From Sphaerolaimus hirsutus (Eukaryota; Nematoda; Chromadorea; Monhysterida; Sphaerolaimidae), in assembly GCA_964036195.1 (NCBI GenBank), contig OZ038451.1:28599927-28663926 (forward strand): a stretch of 64,000 bases of DNA, in the 5' to 3' direction. The translations under genes were made by a program, and so were the position numbers. Below, one piece after another: positions 18,971-33,000 of this stretch. The stretch's first letter is position 1. Each line of letters opens with the position of its first letter. The notes below the pieces were generated by a model. That model ran no database searches. It was given only the letters and a program-made list of their open reading frames with translations, and was not told the origin of the DNA.

Positions 18971-21900
18971 TCACATGCTTGTGGTGGTGGGCGCCAACGT
19001 GATGAGTGGCGTCTCCACGGTCGCCTCGGTGGTGAACGTGGTCGTGCGTGAAGTCGTGGGCGTGCGTGGAGTCGCAGGCCCGGTAGCAGGTGATGCCAAC
19101 GCCAACCTAGCCTGATGATGAAGCAGGCAGTTGCCCGTGTTGCTTCCTGCGCGTTCGCATGTGGTGAATTTGTGGATATCAGGCATGTGAACACTGTCTC
19201 TGTTCCTGACTCTGACTTGTCCCTCATCAGCTGAGCTTTCATCTGGCTGCACATATGCTGATAGTGACTTTGCCATTCTGTCCTCTGTTTCTGCTCTCCT
19301 GGCAAATCTGACAGACTGTGTTGAGTTGGATCTGGCTCTCCTCTTGATGGCTGGTCTCAACTCTGTCTTGCGTACTTTTCTCTGTGGATAACTGGTCTCT
19401 TTCTGAATTGATTTCTTGGCAGTGTATTTAATGGCTCTAAAACATAGCCATACACACTTGAATGGACACACTATGCATTTCCATATGCATGTGTACACAC
19501 ATGGTGGAATCACTGGCTTTCCTGTGGCAATTCTCCAGTTGTACCACAGGTATCCTGCAGCTACAATTCCAGCCACCAAGATTGTGATTCCCAGCAGCAT
19601 CGCGATTGTGTTGATGACTACTTGGAAAGGTCCTTTGGGCATTCCTCCCAGAAAGTTGGTGTACCCTTTTGACACTCCAGATATGTAGTAACCATAGGCC
19701 TTGCCTATTCCTGCTGCTGTTTGACCAATTCCAGCTCCAATGCCTTCTATGGAATTTCTGATCACCCTGGGATCCAATGACATGTCTGCTGTGTAATCAA
19801 TCAACTGATTCTGTACATGCTCTAGATTCTGTAGTCTCTGAATCTGGCCTCTGACATCCATGAAATTGGTCGCTCTGTTGACAATGTTAGTGAACAAGTG
19901 AGGCACATCAAACGTGAAGGCCTGCCACTGTCCTTTCCATGTCATTTCGATTGGCGTCTCTGTAACATGCACCATTCCATGTGCAGACTTCCATTGTCCA
20001 TGCTCATCTCTATACAAGTGCGGTGTGGTATGGCTGCAGTCCTCTTCTGGTGATTTCTCCACCAAGTCTCTGCTGCCTGGGCTCTTGAACCACAAGGGCC
20101 CGTCTTTGTCTAGTCTCATTGGTGTATACTTGTAACACGTCTCTCCCACTTTCCCTGTCTGATAAATTATGTATGGCTGCACTTCCTTGCATTCCCAAAA
20201 CATAATTGCTTCTCCAGCCCATTCTGCATGAACATCCAGTCTTCCCAGCATGGCTCGAATCCCCAATGTTGGATCGATGCGGGAAAGCTGAGTCAACATG
20301 TCCAGCTGGTTCTTGCGAAGTTGACATAATTGATGCCATACAATTGCAAATTGCGCTTGAGTCATCTCTCTGACCACGTGTTGCAGGAACTGAAACTTGG
20401 AGTTTCTGTTGTCCAATCTGGCATACAATGTTCCACTGATTCTCGACTCTTTTGCTTCCACTATTTTTCCTGGCATTGCCCATTCCACAGGCACATCCTC
20501 TCTTCTGTCAAATTGGATGAATACACCTCCTTGATCGGTGTAATATGTGTCTCTTGGAACACATTCTGAGCCTACTGGCCTCTTTGTCTTGTTGCTGTGA
20601 GAGTACGCTGCTTGTAACTCTGACACAATAATTGTTTGGCCAGATATCTCTGATTTGAATCTGCCAATTCTCTCATATGCACATTGATGCTTGAAATTCT
20701 CAGTATCCCACACTGTGATTCCATAATTGTGGTCTCTGCAATGTCCCATCATGGCTCTACACTGGCTGAAATCTTGCAAGTCGCTGATCACAGTCTTTCC
20801 ATCAAGTGAAGCCACGGTTCCTTCTTCCATGTAGAAGTTGCTGACAACATTTTCCTTGTCTCTGCAGCACCATGAATATTCGCCATTCAAGGTTTTATTT
20901 GTTGTCCACACTCTGGGCTCCATTTCCACCAATGGTGTCCCTCTGAACATCTTGTGGATCCTTGCATAGTTGCAGGCTACCACGCCAACTTGCTGGTATT
21001 TCTCAAAATTGCCTGTAATGCCTTTTGCTCCCCAGAAACTGGTGTGTGTGATTATTTCCTTGATTCTGATGTAGCATCTGTATGCTTTCTCTTTCTGTGG
21101 AATCTGTCTTTGTGCATAGAGTGTAACTTTCATTGCTTTGACGAAATTTCTTGGTGGGATATGACACTGCACTTCTTCAGGAACTGTGAGTGCATGTCCA
21201 TGCCTTCCACTGGTGCAAATCTGATACTTCTGGCTCTGTGAGTTCATCACCTGTTCCACAGGATGATCCTTGATTGCATCCTTGAATCTCTCATAAGTTT
21301 GCATTTCCCTGACAGACTTTGGTGGCCATTCTGACGGCAAAGGCGGCAATCCATGATGCGCTGCCAATGATGGTGGCCTTACTGTTGAGGTTTCTAGAAT
21401 GTATGTTCTGGAAAATACTTCGCTGTAAGTTTTGCCGGCTTCTCTCAGCGTTGCTGTCTCTGACACACCTGTCAGCATCAACACTATGCACAGCATTTCA
21501 ATCACCAGACTGCTGGTGGTTGCTGTAGCTTTCCCTGTTACACTCCTCAGGACTCTATCTGATGCTGAGTTCCTCTGAGCAGGGTCTGGTACAGGGTTTC
21601 TGTTTGAGCTCTGATTTCTGACATGTTTCTGGATAATTGCTGGGTCCAGTAAATCCACTTTGACTGTCACTGCTGTCTCTGGGATATCCATTGTCTTTGA
21701 ATTGATTTCCAGCGGATACAATTGATTGAGTGGTCTGCTGACCACATTTCTGTTGGCAGTCCTGACTTTTGCTGAGCTAATTTGTCCATCTTCGCTGGGC
21801 TCTAACTGCTCGATGCAACCCATTTTCCATGCACCTCTGGGCATGTTCCCTTTGTAAATTAGTACAACTTCATTCACTTTGGGTTTCTGAGTCGCTGTCA

Positions 21901-24900
21901 ATCTGCCATGTTTGTGCGTCACTTGAGTCCTTTCCCGTAAGCTCGGGATGTACTCTTGATGCCACAAATCCCAGAACTTGTCCAGAATTTGCTGGGTTGT
22001 TTCCCAATATTTCTGCAGTTTCGCTGCATTGTCCACTCTGGGTACAAATTCTCCATTTGCATCAAACTGTGGTGTTCCAATCTGACCTTCCCCTGTCAGG
22101 AAGTCCTTTGGTGTCAGCACTCTGAGACTTTTCACATCACCATAGATGTAAGAGATTGGCCTGCTGTTGATCACTGCCTCAACTTCTGGCAGAAGTGTCA
22201 ACAATTCTTGCAGGGTTAACATTCTGTGCCCCACAGCTGCTTTGAAATGTTTCTTGGTGATACCCACCATTCTCTCATAGACTCCTCCTTTCCATGGTGC
22301 CATGGGAGTTGTCATGTTCCACTGAATTTGTTGCTGTGAGCACTATGTCTGCACTGCTCCACTTTGAACCATTTCTAACCATTCTTTCCCAGTATTAATG
22401 GCCTTGTCAGTGCCCTCGCTGAGCACTTTCTCTGTTAACTTGAACTGTGTCACATTGTCTGAAATCACTGCCTCAGGCTTTCCACGCCTGGCAATGAATC
22501 TCCTGACTGCGTTCAGGAATTCTTGTGCCGTCATATCCAGCACACTTTCTAGGTGAACCGCGCGTGTCACCATACATGTGAACAAACATATCCACATCTT
22601 CTTGTGTTCTTTGTCCACTTTGTACCAAACTGGTCCCAGATAATCCAAGCCTGTGTACTGGAACGGCCTGGCTCTCTGAACTCTGGTCTCTGGTAAATCT
22701 GGCATTGGTGGAAGCTGGTACGGCTTCGCTCCCAATTTCTGACAGGTCGGACAGGTTCTCGTCACATTATAGATTACTTGTCTGCCCTGTGTAATCCAGT
22801 ACTTTTGTCTGATTGCTGGATGAACTTTGACATTCTGCTGCCGATCAGCATTGCCAACAATTCCAGCCGTGGAATTGTCACTTCTGGCTTCTTTGGAGCA
22901 AGTCTCAATCTTGAGTACAACAGTATTGACGTGCCGCTGTTATTCTCTGTTTTCTGGCATATGTATGCCACTGCGCTGTATGCCATTGCTGAGGCATCAA
23001 CGAAAATGTGCAGTTGTGCATCTGCACCACTTTGATACTTCAAATTTCTGTTGAACTTGATCTGTCCAACTTTGAGCAATTCTGTCTCTAATTGTTGCCA
23101 AATTGCTGTCTGTTCCTCAGACAGGGGAGTGTCCCACTCTTTGGCACTTGGTCCTGAATACCATAACATCTGCAAAAATCTCTTTGCTGGCAGTAGGACG
23201 GGACCAACGAGTCCCATTGGATCAAAACATTCCGCAGTTACCTTTGCGACTGTCCTCTTTGTGGGAAGTTTGATTTTCTGGTCAGTTTCTGATAATTGTG
23301 ATTGCTGAACTGTCTTTCGTGTTTTTAGCCACATCTGGTCGCTCTCTGTGTCCCATTTCATTCCTAGGACTGTTGTGACAATTTCCTTGGCCACATCTGA
23401 GTCTGCTCATTGCCAAGTAAAACTGTTGTTGTTGCTGTTCCACTCTCTCAGATTCATCTGTGCCTCTGTGAACAGCACTTTGGATTCCTGGTACAATTTG
23501 ATTGCTTTCTGCTCTGTATCCACACTGAAGATCAGATTGTCTACATACAGATTTCCATCAATCAACTTTGCATTCTCTGTGCCAGCTTGATTCAGGTGGT
23601 ATCTGACAGTCAGTGCCAGCAGTGCTGGGCTGCAGATTATACCAAATGGCACTCTGGCAAATCTGTAGATCTGAATATTATCCTCCATGGATGGTTTCGT
23701 GGGATCCTTGTACCACAGAAATCTTGTCACATCTCTGTCACTGTCCTGCAGGCTGATCTGTAGAAACACTTTCTCTATGTCTGCGACCAGTGCAATTCCA
23801 TGCAATCGGAATCGCATCAGCATCCCTACCAGCTGTAGTAGTATCACTGGGCCGCGGTACATGCACTCATTCAAGCCCAGCATGCCTGGCAGTTTTGCTG
23901 AGGCATCAAATACCTCTCTGACTTTTGTGGTAGTTTTCTCTGGCATTATTACTGGTTGATGGGGCAGAATATGGAACTTCCTGCCATCCATAATGTCTTC
24001 TTGCACTTTCTCAATCACTCCTTGCTCCTCTTGTGCTTTTGTAATTGCCTGAACTTTCTCCAATAATTCTGGGTCTCTCTTGAGCCTGTTGGTGAGGTAC
24101 CTGAACCTTTTGAACGCCATTGCTTTATTATCTGGGAGTTCCTGCAAATTCGGCTTGTACATGAACTTTACAGAGTACCGACCATCCGGGTTTCTCTGCA
24201 CACTCTCATTGAATTGCTTGATGGCCTCATCATCCTCGACGAGGTCCGGCTGGTCCATTATGCCAATGGTATCCAGTCTGTCCATGTCTTTGACATTTGG
24301 TACAGGAGCAATTGACAGTGGTGCTTCCTCATACCATTTTTCTCTCTGAATTTGATGCACAATTGTATTGACCATCACCGGATATGCACCATCCGTGGTC
24401 CATTGATTTCTGTTGCTTGTCAGCTGTCCACCGCCCATCAGTAATCCCAATTCTGATGGAATTACATACAATCCTGATGGGAGTTTGGTGGTGCTGGTGT
24501 ATCTGGACATCAAGTCCCAGAAATAATTCAAGCCCACAATAATATCTGGTTTGAACATGCAATTGGTCCCTTTTTCCTTGGGAATTCTGTCTGCAAAGTA
24601 ACTCTCATCCGGGAAATACTTTTGCAGGTACTTTTCGTTCTGTTCTGACACAGGCACTTTGACTTGTTCTGTGGCCAACGTCGGGACCACAGCAGCCACC
24701 ATATCAGTTGTCTGGCCATTTCTGAGCCGCATTCTGAATTCCACTTGCTGTACCACTTTGTAGCGCGGCTTCTCATTTCCGAATGTGTACACCTGGATGT
24801 GGTGTTCACCTGTACTCTTCAAATTGGATTTCTTGGCCACTTTCTCTGACATGTATGTTCCTTGGGACCCTGTGTCCAGGAACGCTTGAATTTGTAGTGG

Positions 24901-26697
24901 TGGCTGTTCAGGCTCCATCTCTGTATCCATTTCTGAAGCCTCGATCACTGTTCTGGCTGTCATCTACATTGACCTATTCCTGTTTACTGACAGATTCACT
25001 GACGTTTTCTGTTGCTTTGCAACCACTGTGCTGGATATGGTCTCTACCATTTCTGGTCCAGCCTCTTCCACATTGACACAATTCACTGTCGCTTTCCTCT
25101 GCTGGCTCTGCGCTGGTTGACCGACCGTCGGCACAGACTTTCTGCCATTGTTTGCTGATTGCTAGCCATTCTGCTGACCATTCACTCTGAATGCTGGAAC
25201 TTGCCGTCCAGCGTTTCCATTGCTATTGTCTCCAAATTTCTCTGGGCACATTGTGCTGTGGTGCCTATTTTATTTACAATAGAAACAATTTCTTGTAAAT
25301 TGACACTGAGCCATATAATGCCCTTTCTGCAGGCATCTCAGGCATTGCTCTGCCTTTGACAAAATCATTCTCCTTTCTCTGGCAGTTTTGAACTTTGGAC
25401 ACTTGTCGTTGAAGTGTATTTGCTGTGTGTCATTGCAGAACACACATGGCCTCCCAGGATTCATGAATCCAGCCTGCGGTGCACTCTGACCATTCTGAAT
25501 CACAGACATGCTTCCTGTGCTGGTCCTGGGGTTCTCTGGCCCTCTGAATCGATTCCCGTTGCCCTGGAACCGATTATTGAATTGCTGTGCGCGCGGATTT
25601 CTGCCAAATCCCTGGCGCGACTGCTGCACCGGCACCTCAGTTTGCTGTGCGTGCTGTACAGCCTCACTGAGCACTAGCTGTCTGCCGAACAGCTCTCTGA
25701 ACTTTTTCACTGTCAAAGCTTCCTCAGTTCCCTGTTCCTTCTGGATTTCTCTGAGGATTTCTGGCGGAATTTTCTGTTGCAGCTGGCTCAACAGCATTGG
25801 ATGCTCCACTGATTCACCCAGTGACTCCAACTGCTGGAGCAGCCTTTCAATTGCATCAAACAAAATTCTCATATCCTGACAGGTATTCCTGGACTGTCAC
25901 ATCTTCATTATATTGTTCATCAGCGTGTTTCTGACCACTACTGGCTGGTCATATCTTTTCTTGAGCATTGCGATTGCGGGTGCATAGTTCTCTGCCGTCA
26001 CACTCAATCCACTAATCATGCCAAATGCTGAGCCTTTCAGCAAACTCCTCAAGTACGAGAACTTGGAAATGTCCTCCAAATCTGTTTTATTGTGGATGTG
26101 TGATTCGAACTTTTGCCACCATGTTCGAAATTTGACAATTTCCCCAGAAAACTGTTCAACCTCCAGTTTCTGTAATTTGACGCTCTTTGCAGTGGTTGCA
26201 TTGGTTGAACTGGCTCCCTGAGCAGCTCCCTGAGCTGTTACAGCCATCTGATTAGCCATCTGTTGTATGAATGCTGAATTGACTTCATACATGGTATTTC
26301 CACTCAGTTGCTGGATCATGTCTTGCAACTCTTCAATGTACACATTCATGGCTGCAATTCTTTGCATCACCAAGTCTGACATATTTGCATATTCATCATA
26401 TGAATCTTGGTACAATATTTGTTCTTGAGCCAATTGATCGGGATCATCAATTTCCTTGACGATATCGCGCCATGCGTCAAATTGAGTTCTCACTGTATTC
26501 ATTGCACCCTCCAATTTTGCACCTTCTTGTTTTATAGATGCAATCACTCTTCTCATTTCTGTTCTCTTCTCTTCTTTTGATGCCTCCACATACACTTCCT
26601 GATCATACTTTGCAAATTCTCTCTGCAATCTGCTGTCCACCCTGTGCTTTGCTGGCCCCAGGGTCTTTCTGATATGCCCTGTCGGTGAAGGCACCAT
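18971..26697 (-). pseudogene. Level 0 gag-pol-env, broken
   Basis: Starts at the ATG at 26697 (AAAATGG context) and follows the same polyprotein order as the intact copy. Breaks in transcription order: nonsense codons at ~25895 (CGA to TGA in gag), ~25268 (in the zinc-knuckle region), ~25163 (CAG to TAG), ~24964 and ~23405. Then comes a ~956-bp out-of-frame deletion at ~22827 removing the rest of RNase H, the connection and the HHCC part of integrase, followed by TAC to TAG at 22343. The env-like part from ~21500 to the stop at 18971 is open. Protease DTGS, ADIEKVFLQI and YVDN remain legible. It cannot be autonomous. Confidence 0.9.
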
Positions 26698-27682
26698 TTT
26701 TGCTGATGAAAATTTCTTCACTTTTTCTCTTTATAGTGCGTCGCCTGTGACTCTTGTGACGCTTCTCTGCGCCTTCTTGTGCACTTCTCTGTGCACCACG
26801 GATTTGTTGTGCCATGCACAATACCAATGCAGTCCTACAGGCCCCTGACGTGTTTTCTCACACGTTGACCTTTACTGCACTGGTACCAGGTGTGTTCCTA
26901 AAGCCCCTGGCGTGATTGATTTCACGTGTTGACTTCAACACACTGGTCAAATCCACCTGGACAATTCTCTGCCCAGCAGTGTGCGCCCAAAGAGGGTCCG
27001 TACACACTAGTGTGCGCCCGAAGTGGGTCCGTACACACTCTTTCTGAGCGCTCTGGCGCTCTTTCTGGCACGCCTGTGTACCCCATGACCATGCTGGCCA
27101 CTTGCTTTCCTGAGCGGCTCCTGTGCCGCTGTGCGCACTGCTGCGCTTGTTGTGTCGTCTGTGACACGTTTCTGTGCACTCTGGTGCACTTTCTGATTCT
27201 GGGCAGTGTCTCTGTACACTGCTCTGCAATTGCGCCTGTGCAATGCAGAATTCTGGCACTCTTGTGCTGTCTGATCTGATGGTACCAAGCAGGCACAGCG
27301 TGTATATTTGATGGGAGCTCCGCAAAGCCCCTACACGCTACCAAGTATCCTTATACTTGGTTTTCAAATCCACTCTCTGTCAGCTACAGCCTTTTGTACA
27401 CTGATACCCCTACTTTTGCACTTCCGAGGTATGAGTCCAAGGGACCTCCGCAAATGCCCAAAAAACAGCCCTTTGACTAGCGTGGCTCTGTGGCGATCCT
27501 GTAACTGTCAGGTCACCCTCCCTTGGCATAGGAGCATATGTCCAGGAGCGTCCAGCGAAAGTTTGACCACTGTCCAACAATGACACCTTGTCAAATGCTG
27601 GTGCTGCCCAGCCTCTAGCACCTTGCCAGAGCACTGGTGAAAGCTGCCTGAAATCCTGACAGGTCTGTCAGAACTCCAGTGT
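26698..27682 (-). other. Level 0 leader, truncated by level 1 insertion
   Basis: It matches the leader of the intact copy up to ...AACTCCAGTGT, then stops where the level 1 LTR begins. The ~220 bp nearest the 5' LTR, including the primer-binding site, are absent here. AGTGT (27678-27682) is the expected target duplication of level 1. Confidence 0.8.
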
Positions 27683-28998
27683 TGTGCTGACCATGGCAAA
27701 ATGGATGGATAAAGAAATACAGAGATTTGATAATTAGGTTCATATTTGTCCATTTACTTATTTGCACTATTTTACATTTCATGCACTATATTAATTTACC
27801 ACGCAAAACATATTTCCTACAATATATTATTTATCCATGGAGAATATTTAATTAGGAAAGTGTTTTATGAGTAATCGATATGTTTATGTGGAATATTTAG
27901 GTTTAAAAGTCAAATAAGTTATTATTAGGTTTATGAATATGAAATTAGGCTCATTCAACTTGCCGTAATTTTCTGATCATTATTATATATACATTTACAT
28001 GGTTTACTTGCAATCTGAGAAAGTCAAATCTTGTAAAATATTATGTGCTACGTATTTATCTAGGCCAGCGTCCTAATGGAGAAATAGTGCCCTGTGTGTA
28101 ACTAGCATTTACTGTACGTGTTTAACAAAGCCCTTCGCATAGGCATAATTATTAACCCTGCTCACTGTTTATTATTTACTTTGACATTTATAATAATACC
28201 CTGCTTAAGCTAAAAATATTACAAACCCTGCTCAATTAATACACCCATTTACCTCGAATAAGTCCCAATTTGCTAGATTATTTAATATACGTTTTCAGGA
28301 AGTGATTATTATTGTTGTATTGAATACCCTGCTCTATTTACATCATTAGGAACATTTCCACTACTATTTACAGTTTCCAAATCCTATTTATTAGTTCCAA
28401 TGTGTGTCAATGTTTCCTGACAAATTGCAGCAAATTAGTAAATCGGCCAAGTTTGCCGACTTCGCACCTCGTAAGATTAATAGTTTTTCTATTAGCCCAA
28501 TTTGTACTTGGTATTTCTTTACCATAATTATTTGAATGTATGCATGCACAGTATAAGCCAACTGTCTCGGCTAAATGTGTCTTATTGTTGTATTTGTGTT
28601 TTATTTGTGCATTTGTATTAAGAAATTACTGTATTAAGTTTCTATACATGATTTCCGTGTCTTAGCTACTTTGAAAGTTTTTACTTCAGTCTGCGGACTC
28701 ACCCCAAGTCTTCTGACCCCAAGCTTCTGAACGAAAATAAGCTAGCGATAGAAACTTCGACTAGGAAGCTCACTAGGCTTTGCGCTTTTGTATTTGGCTG
28801 CATCTGATCAAATAAAGTACGTGAAACAATTTCGAACCCCTTTCAACACGCAACCACAAAATAAACTCAACTTGGCTGTCGACAAGTGGCCGTTCAGCTA
28901 CAACGGGAAATCAACCACTCTAAAGGCCGTTTCTCACTACGGTCTTGGAGTTGCCAGATTCGGTGGTAGAAGACGCTGACTTCGGTGGCTTCATCACA
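27683..28998 (+). repeat. Level 1 5' LTR
   Basis: 1,316 bp, TGTGCTGACC...CTTCATCACA, in the opposite orientation to the other LTRs in the window. AATAAA occurs in its last ~200 bp (for example GATCAAATAAAGTACG near 28807). Confidence 0.9.
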
Positions 28999-29015
28999 TG
29001 GCGCAGCGAGCAGGG
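28999..29015 (+). promoter_or_regulatory. Level 1 primer-binding site
   Basis: TGGCGCAGCGAGCAGGG directly follows the LTR with no spacer. It starts TGG, as required to pair with a CCA tRNA end. The complement has the shape of a serine tRNA 3' end (G discriminator, CCTGC T-stem arm), which is an inference. Confidence 0.75.
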
Positions 29016-30050
29016 TGATTGCATGACATTGTGCTATCACCAAGCCGGAACGAACATTGTGCGGCAGTTGGCAGAACTTCCAAAGTCCTGCTGAACATCA
29101 ATTGGCCTTGGCTGAGCGTTGGCTGTTGATTTGCAGACAGCATTGTGCCAAAGTCACGGCACTCCTGTCTACATCTTGGGAGCGGTTCTACGCTCACGCG
29201 CGGAGGACACTGGAGTTCTGACAAGCCTGTCAGGATTTCAGGCAGCTTTCACCAGTGCTCTAGCAAGGTGCTAGATGCTGGGCAGCACCGGCATTTGACA
29301 AGGAGTCATTGTCGGACGGTGGTCAAACTTTCGCTGAACGCTCCTGGACATCCGGACGCCAGTGACCGCTCGCACGTCCTTCCTATGCCAAGGGAGGGTG
29401 ACCTGACGGAGACAGGATCGCCACAGAGCCACGCTAGTCAAAGGGCTGTTTTTTGGGCATTCGCGGAGGTCCCTTGCTCCACTGGGTTAGGGTGGACTCA
29501 TACCTCGGAAGTGCAAAAAGTAGGGGTATCAGTGTACAGAAACACTGCCCAGAATCAGAAAGTGCACCAGAGTGCACAGAAACGTGTCACAGGCGACACG
29601 GCAAGCGCAACTGCGCACAGCGGCACAGGAGCCGCTCAAGAAGCAAGTGGCCGGCGTGGTCACGCGCACACAAGCGTGCCAGAAAGAGCGCCAGAGCGCT
29701 CAGAAAAGTGTGTACGGACCCACTTTGGGCGCACACTAGTGTGTACGGACCCTCTTTGCTGCTGGACTGCTGGGCACAGTATTGCTCAGTGGGATTTGAC
29801 CGGTGTGTTGAAGTCAACGCGTGTAAACAATCACGTCAGGGGCTTTAGGAACACACCTGGTGCCAGTGCAGAAAAGGTCAACGCTTGTAAGCAATCACGT
29901 CAGGGGCCTGTAGGACTGCATTGGTATTGTGCGTGGCACAACAAATCCGTGGTGCACAGAGAAGTGCACAAGAAAGCGCAGAGAAGCGTCACAAGTGTCA
30001 CAGGAGACGCGCTATAAAGAGAAACAGTGAAGGAAAATTCATCAGCAAAA
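29016..30050 (+). other. Level 1 leader with ~200-bp deletion
   Basis: It matches the 1.2-kb leader of the intact copy but lacks ~200 bp at ~29536. The deletion lies between two CAGTGTACA words present in the intact copy, which suggests slippage or recombination at microhomology. The deletion joins two leader frames into one 290-codon frame (29145-30017), which is therefore not an ancestral gene. Confidence 0.7.
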
Positions 30051-33000
30051 ATGGTTTCACCAACGGGTCACATCAGAAAGACCCTGGGGCCAGCAAAGCA
30101 GAGGGTGGACAGCAGATTGGCAAGAGAATTTGTCAGATATGACCCAGAAATATTTGCTGGAGCATCAAAGGATGAGAAGAGAACAGAAATGAGAAGAGTG
30201 ATTGCATCTATCAAGCAGGAGGGTGCAAAATTGGAAAGTGCAATGACTGCAGTGAGAACTCAATTTGACGCATGGAGGGATGTCGTCAAGGATATTGACG
30301 AACCTGATCAAATGGAGCAAGAACAGAAGATGTACCAAGACTCATATGATGAATACGCAAATATGTCAGACTTGGTGACACAGATAGTTGCAGCCATGAA
30401 TGTATACATTGAACAGTTGCAAGACATGATCCAGCAACTGAGCGGAAGTACCATGTACAAAGTCAATACAGCATTCATACAGCAGATGGCTGCCCAGATG
30501 GCTCTGACAGCTCAGGGAACTGCTCCAGGAGTCAGTTCCACCAATGCAACCACAGCAAAAAGAGTCAAATTGCAGAAACTGGAAGTTGAACAGTTTTCTG
30601 GGGAAATTGTCAAATTTCGATCATGGTGGCAAATGTTCGAATCTCACATCCACAATCAGACAGATTTGGAGGACATTTCCAAGTTTTCGTACTTGAGGAG
30701 TTTGCTGAAAGGCTCAGCATTCGGCATGATCAGTGGATTGAGTGTGACTGCAGAAAATTATGCACCCGCAATTGCAATGCTCAAAAAGAGATATGACCAG
30801 CCAGTTGTGGTCAGAAACACGCTGATGAGTAACATCATGAAGCTGCGACAGGCCAGGAATACCTGTCAGGATATGAGAATTTTGTTTGATGCAATTGAAA
30901 GGCTGCTCCAGCAGTTGGAGTCACTGGGAGAATCAGTGGAGCACCCAATGCTGTTGAGCCAGCTGCAACAGAAAGTGCCACCAGAGGTTCTGAGAGAAAT
31001 CCAGAAGGAACAGGGAACTGAGGAAGCCTTGACGATGGAAAAGTTCAGAAAGCTGTTTGGCAAACAGCTAGCGCTCAGTGAGGCTGTACAGCACGCACAG
31101 CAAACTGATGCACCAGTTCAGCAATCGCGCCAGGAATTCGGGAATAATCCGCGCGCGCAGCAATTCAATAATCGCTTCCAAGGCAATGGGAATCGATTCA
31201 GAGGGCCAGAGAATCCTAGGACCAGCACAGGAAGCATGTCTGTGATCCAGAATGGTCAGAGTGCACCGCAGGCTGGATTCATGAATCCTGGGAGGCCGTG
31301 TGTGTTCTGCAATGATACACAGCAATTACACTTCAATGATAAGTGTCCAAAGTTCAAAACTGCCAGAGAAAGGAGAATGATTTTGTCAAAGGCAGAGCAA
31401 TGCCTGAGATGCTTGCAGAAAGGGCATTACATGGCTCAGTGTCAATTTATGAGAAATTGTTTCTATTGCAAGTCAAATAGGCACCACAGTGCAGTGTGCC
31501 CAGAGAAATTTAGTGATAATGGCAATGGAAACGCTGGACGGCAAGTTCCAGTATTTAGAGCAAATGGTCAACAGAATGGCCAGCAATCAGCAAACAATGG
31601 CAGAAAGTCTGTGCCGATGGCCGGTTGACCAGCACAGAGAAAAGCCACAGTGAATTGTGTCACTGTGGAAGAAGCTGGACCAGAAATGCTAGAAACAGAG
31701 ACCATATCCAGCACAGTGGTTACAGAACCAAATGCAAAGCAACAGAAAACGTCAGTGAACCTGTCAATAAACAGGAATATGTCAATGTTGATGACAGCCA
31801 GAACAGTGATTGAGGCTTCAGAAATGGATACAGAGATGGAGCCTGAACAGCCACCACTACAGATTCAAGCGTTCCTGGACACAGGATCCCAAGGAACGTA
31901 CATGTCAGAGAAAGTAGCCAAGAAACTCAATTTGAAGAGTACAGGTGAACACCACATCCAGGTGTACACATTCGGAAATGAAAAGCCACACTATAAAGTG
32001 GTACAGCAAGTGGAATTCAGAATGCGGCTCAAAAATGGCCAGAAAATTGATATGGTGGCAGACGTGGTCCCGACGCTGACCACAGAACAAGTCAAAGTGC
32101 CTGTATCAGAACAGGACGAAAAGTACCTGCAGAAGTACTTCCCAGATGAGAGTTACTTTGCAGACAGAATTCCAGAGTGCACATTCAAGCCAGACATTAT
32201 AGTGGGCTTGAAATATTTCTGGGACTTGATGTCCAAAAACACCAGCACCACCAGACTTCCGTCAGGATTATATGTAATCCCATCGGAATTGGGATTACTG
32301 ATGGGCGGTGGGCAGCTGACAAGCAACAGAAATCAATGGACCATGGATGGCGCATATCCGGTGGTGGTCAATACAATTGTGCATCAAATTCAGAGAGAAA
32401 AGTGGTACGAGGAAGCACCGTTGTCAATTGCTCCTGTACCAAATGTCAAAGATATGGACAGACTGGATACCATTGGCATAATGGACCAGCCAGACCTCGT
32501 CGAGGATGATGAGGCCATTAAGCAATTCAATGAGAGTGTACAGAGAAACCCAGATGGACGGTACTCTGTCAAGTTCATGTACAAGCCGAATTTGCATGAA
32601 CTCCCAGACAACAAAGCAATGGCGTTCAAGAGGTTCAGGTACCTCACCAACAGGCTCAAGAGAGACCCAGAATTACTGGAGAAAATTCAGGCAATTATGA
32701 AAGCACAAGAGGAACAAGGGGTGATTGAGAAAGTGCAAGAGGATATTCTGGATGGCAGAAAGTTCCATATATTGCCTCATCAACCAGTGATAATGCCAGA
32801 GAAAACTACCACAAAGGTCAGAGAGGTATATGATGCCTCAGCAAAACCGCCAGGCATGCCAAGCTTGAATGAGTGCATGTACCGCGGACCAGTGATCCTA
32901 CCACAGCTGGTAGGGATGCTGATGCGATTCCGATTGCATGGAATTGCACTGGTCGCAGACATAGAGAAAGCGTTTCTGCAGATCAGTCTGCAGGACAGTG

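Larger units (their letters stand above)
17608..27682 (-). mobile_element. BEL/Pao retrotransposon, level 0 (outermost, interrupted)
   Basis: Minus-strand element with its 3' LTR on the left (17608-18928), env-integrase-RT-protease-gag in reverse order, and a leader to 27682, where a plus-strand LTR of the same family (level 1) abruptly begins. The missing leader end, primer site and 5' LTR should lie beyond the right edge of the window. CGTAT (17603-17607) is the candidate target duplication. It is the most decayed copy. Confidence 0.9.

Noticed and set aside
18929-27682. Reading level 0 and level 1 as one element with inverted LTRs
   Set aside because: The LTR at 27683 is in plus orientation, is followed by a primer site and plus-strand gag, and breaks the level 0 leader; it belongs to level 1.
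29145-30017. A 290-codon open frame before gag in level 1
   Set aside because: It exists only because of the ~200-bp leader deletion; levels 2 and 3 have a stop at that point.
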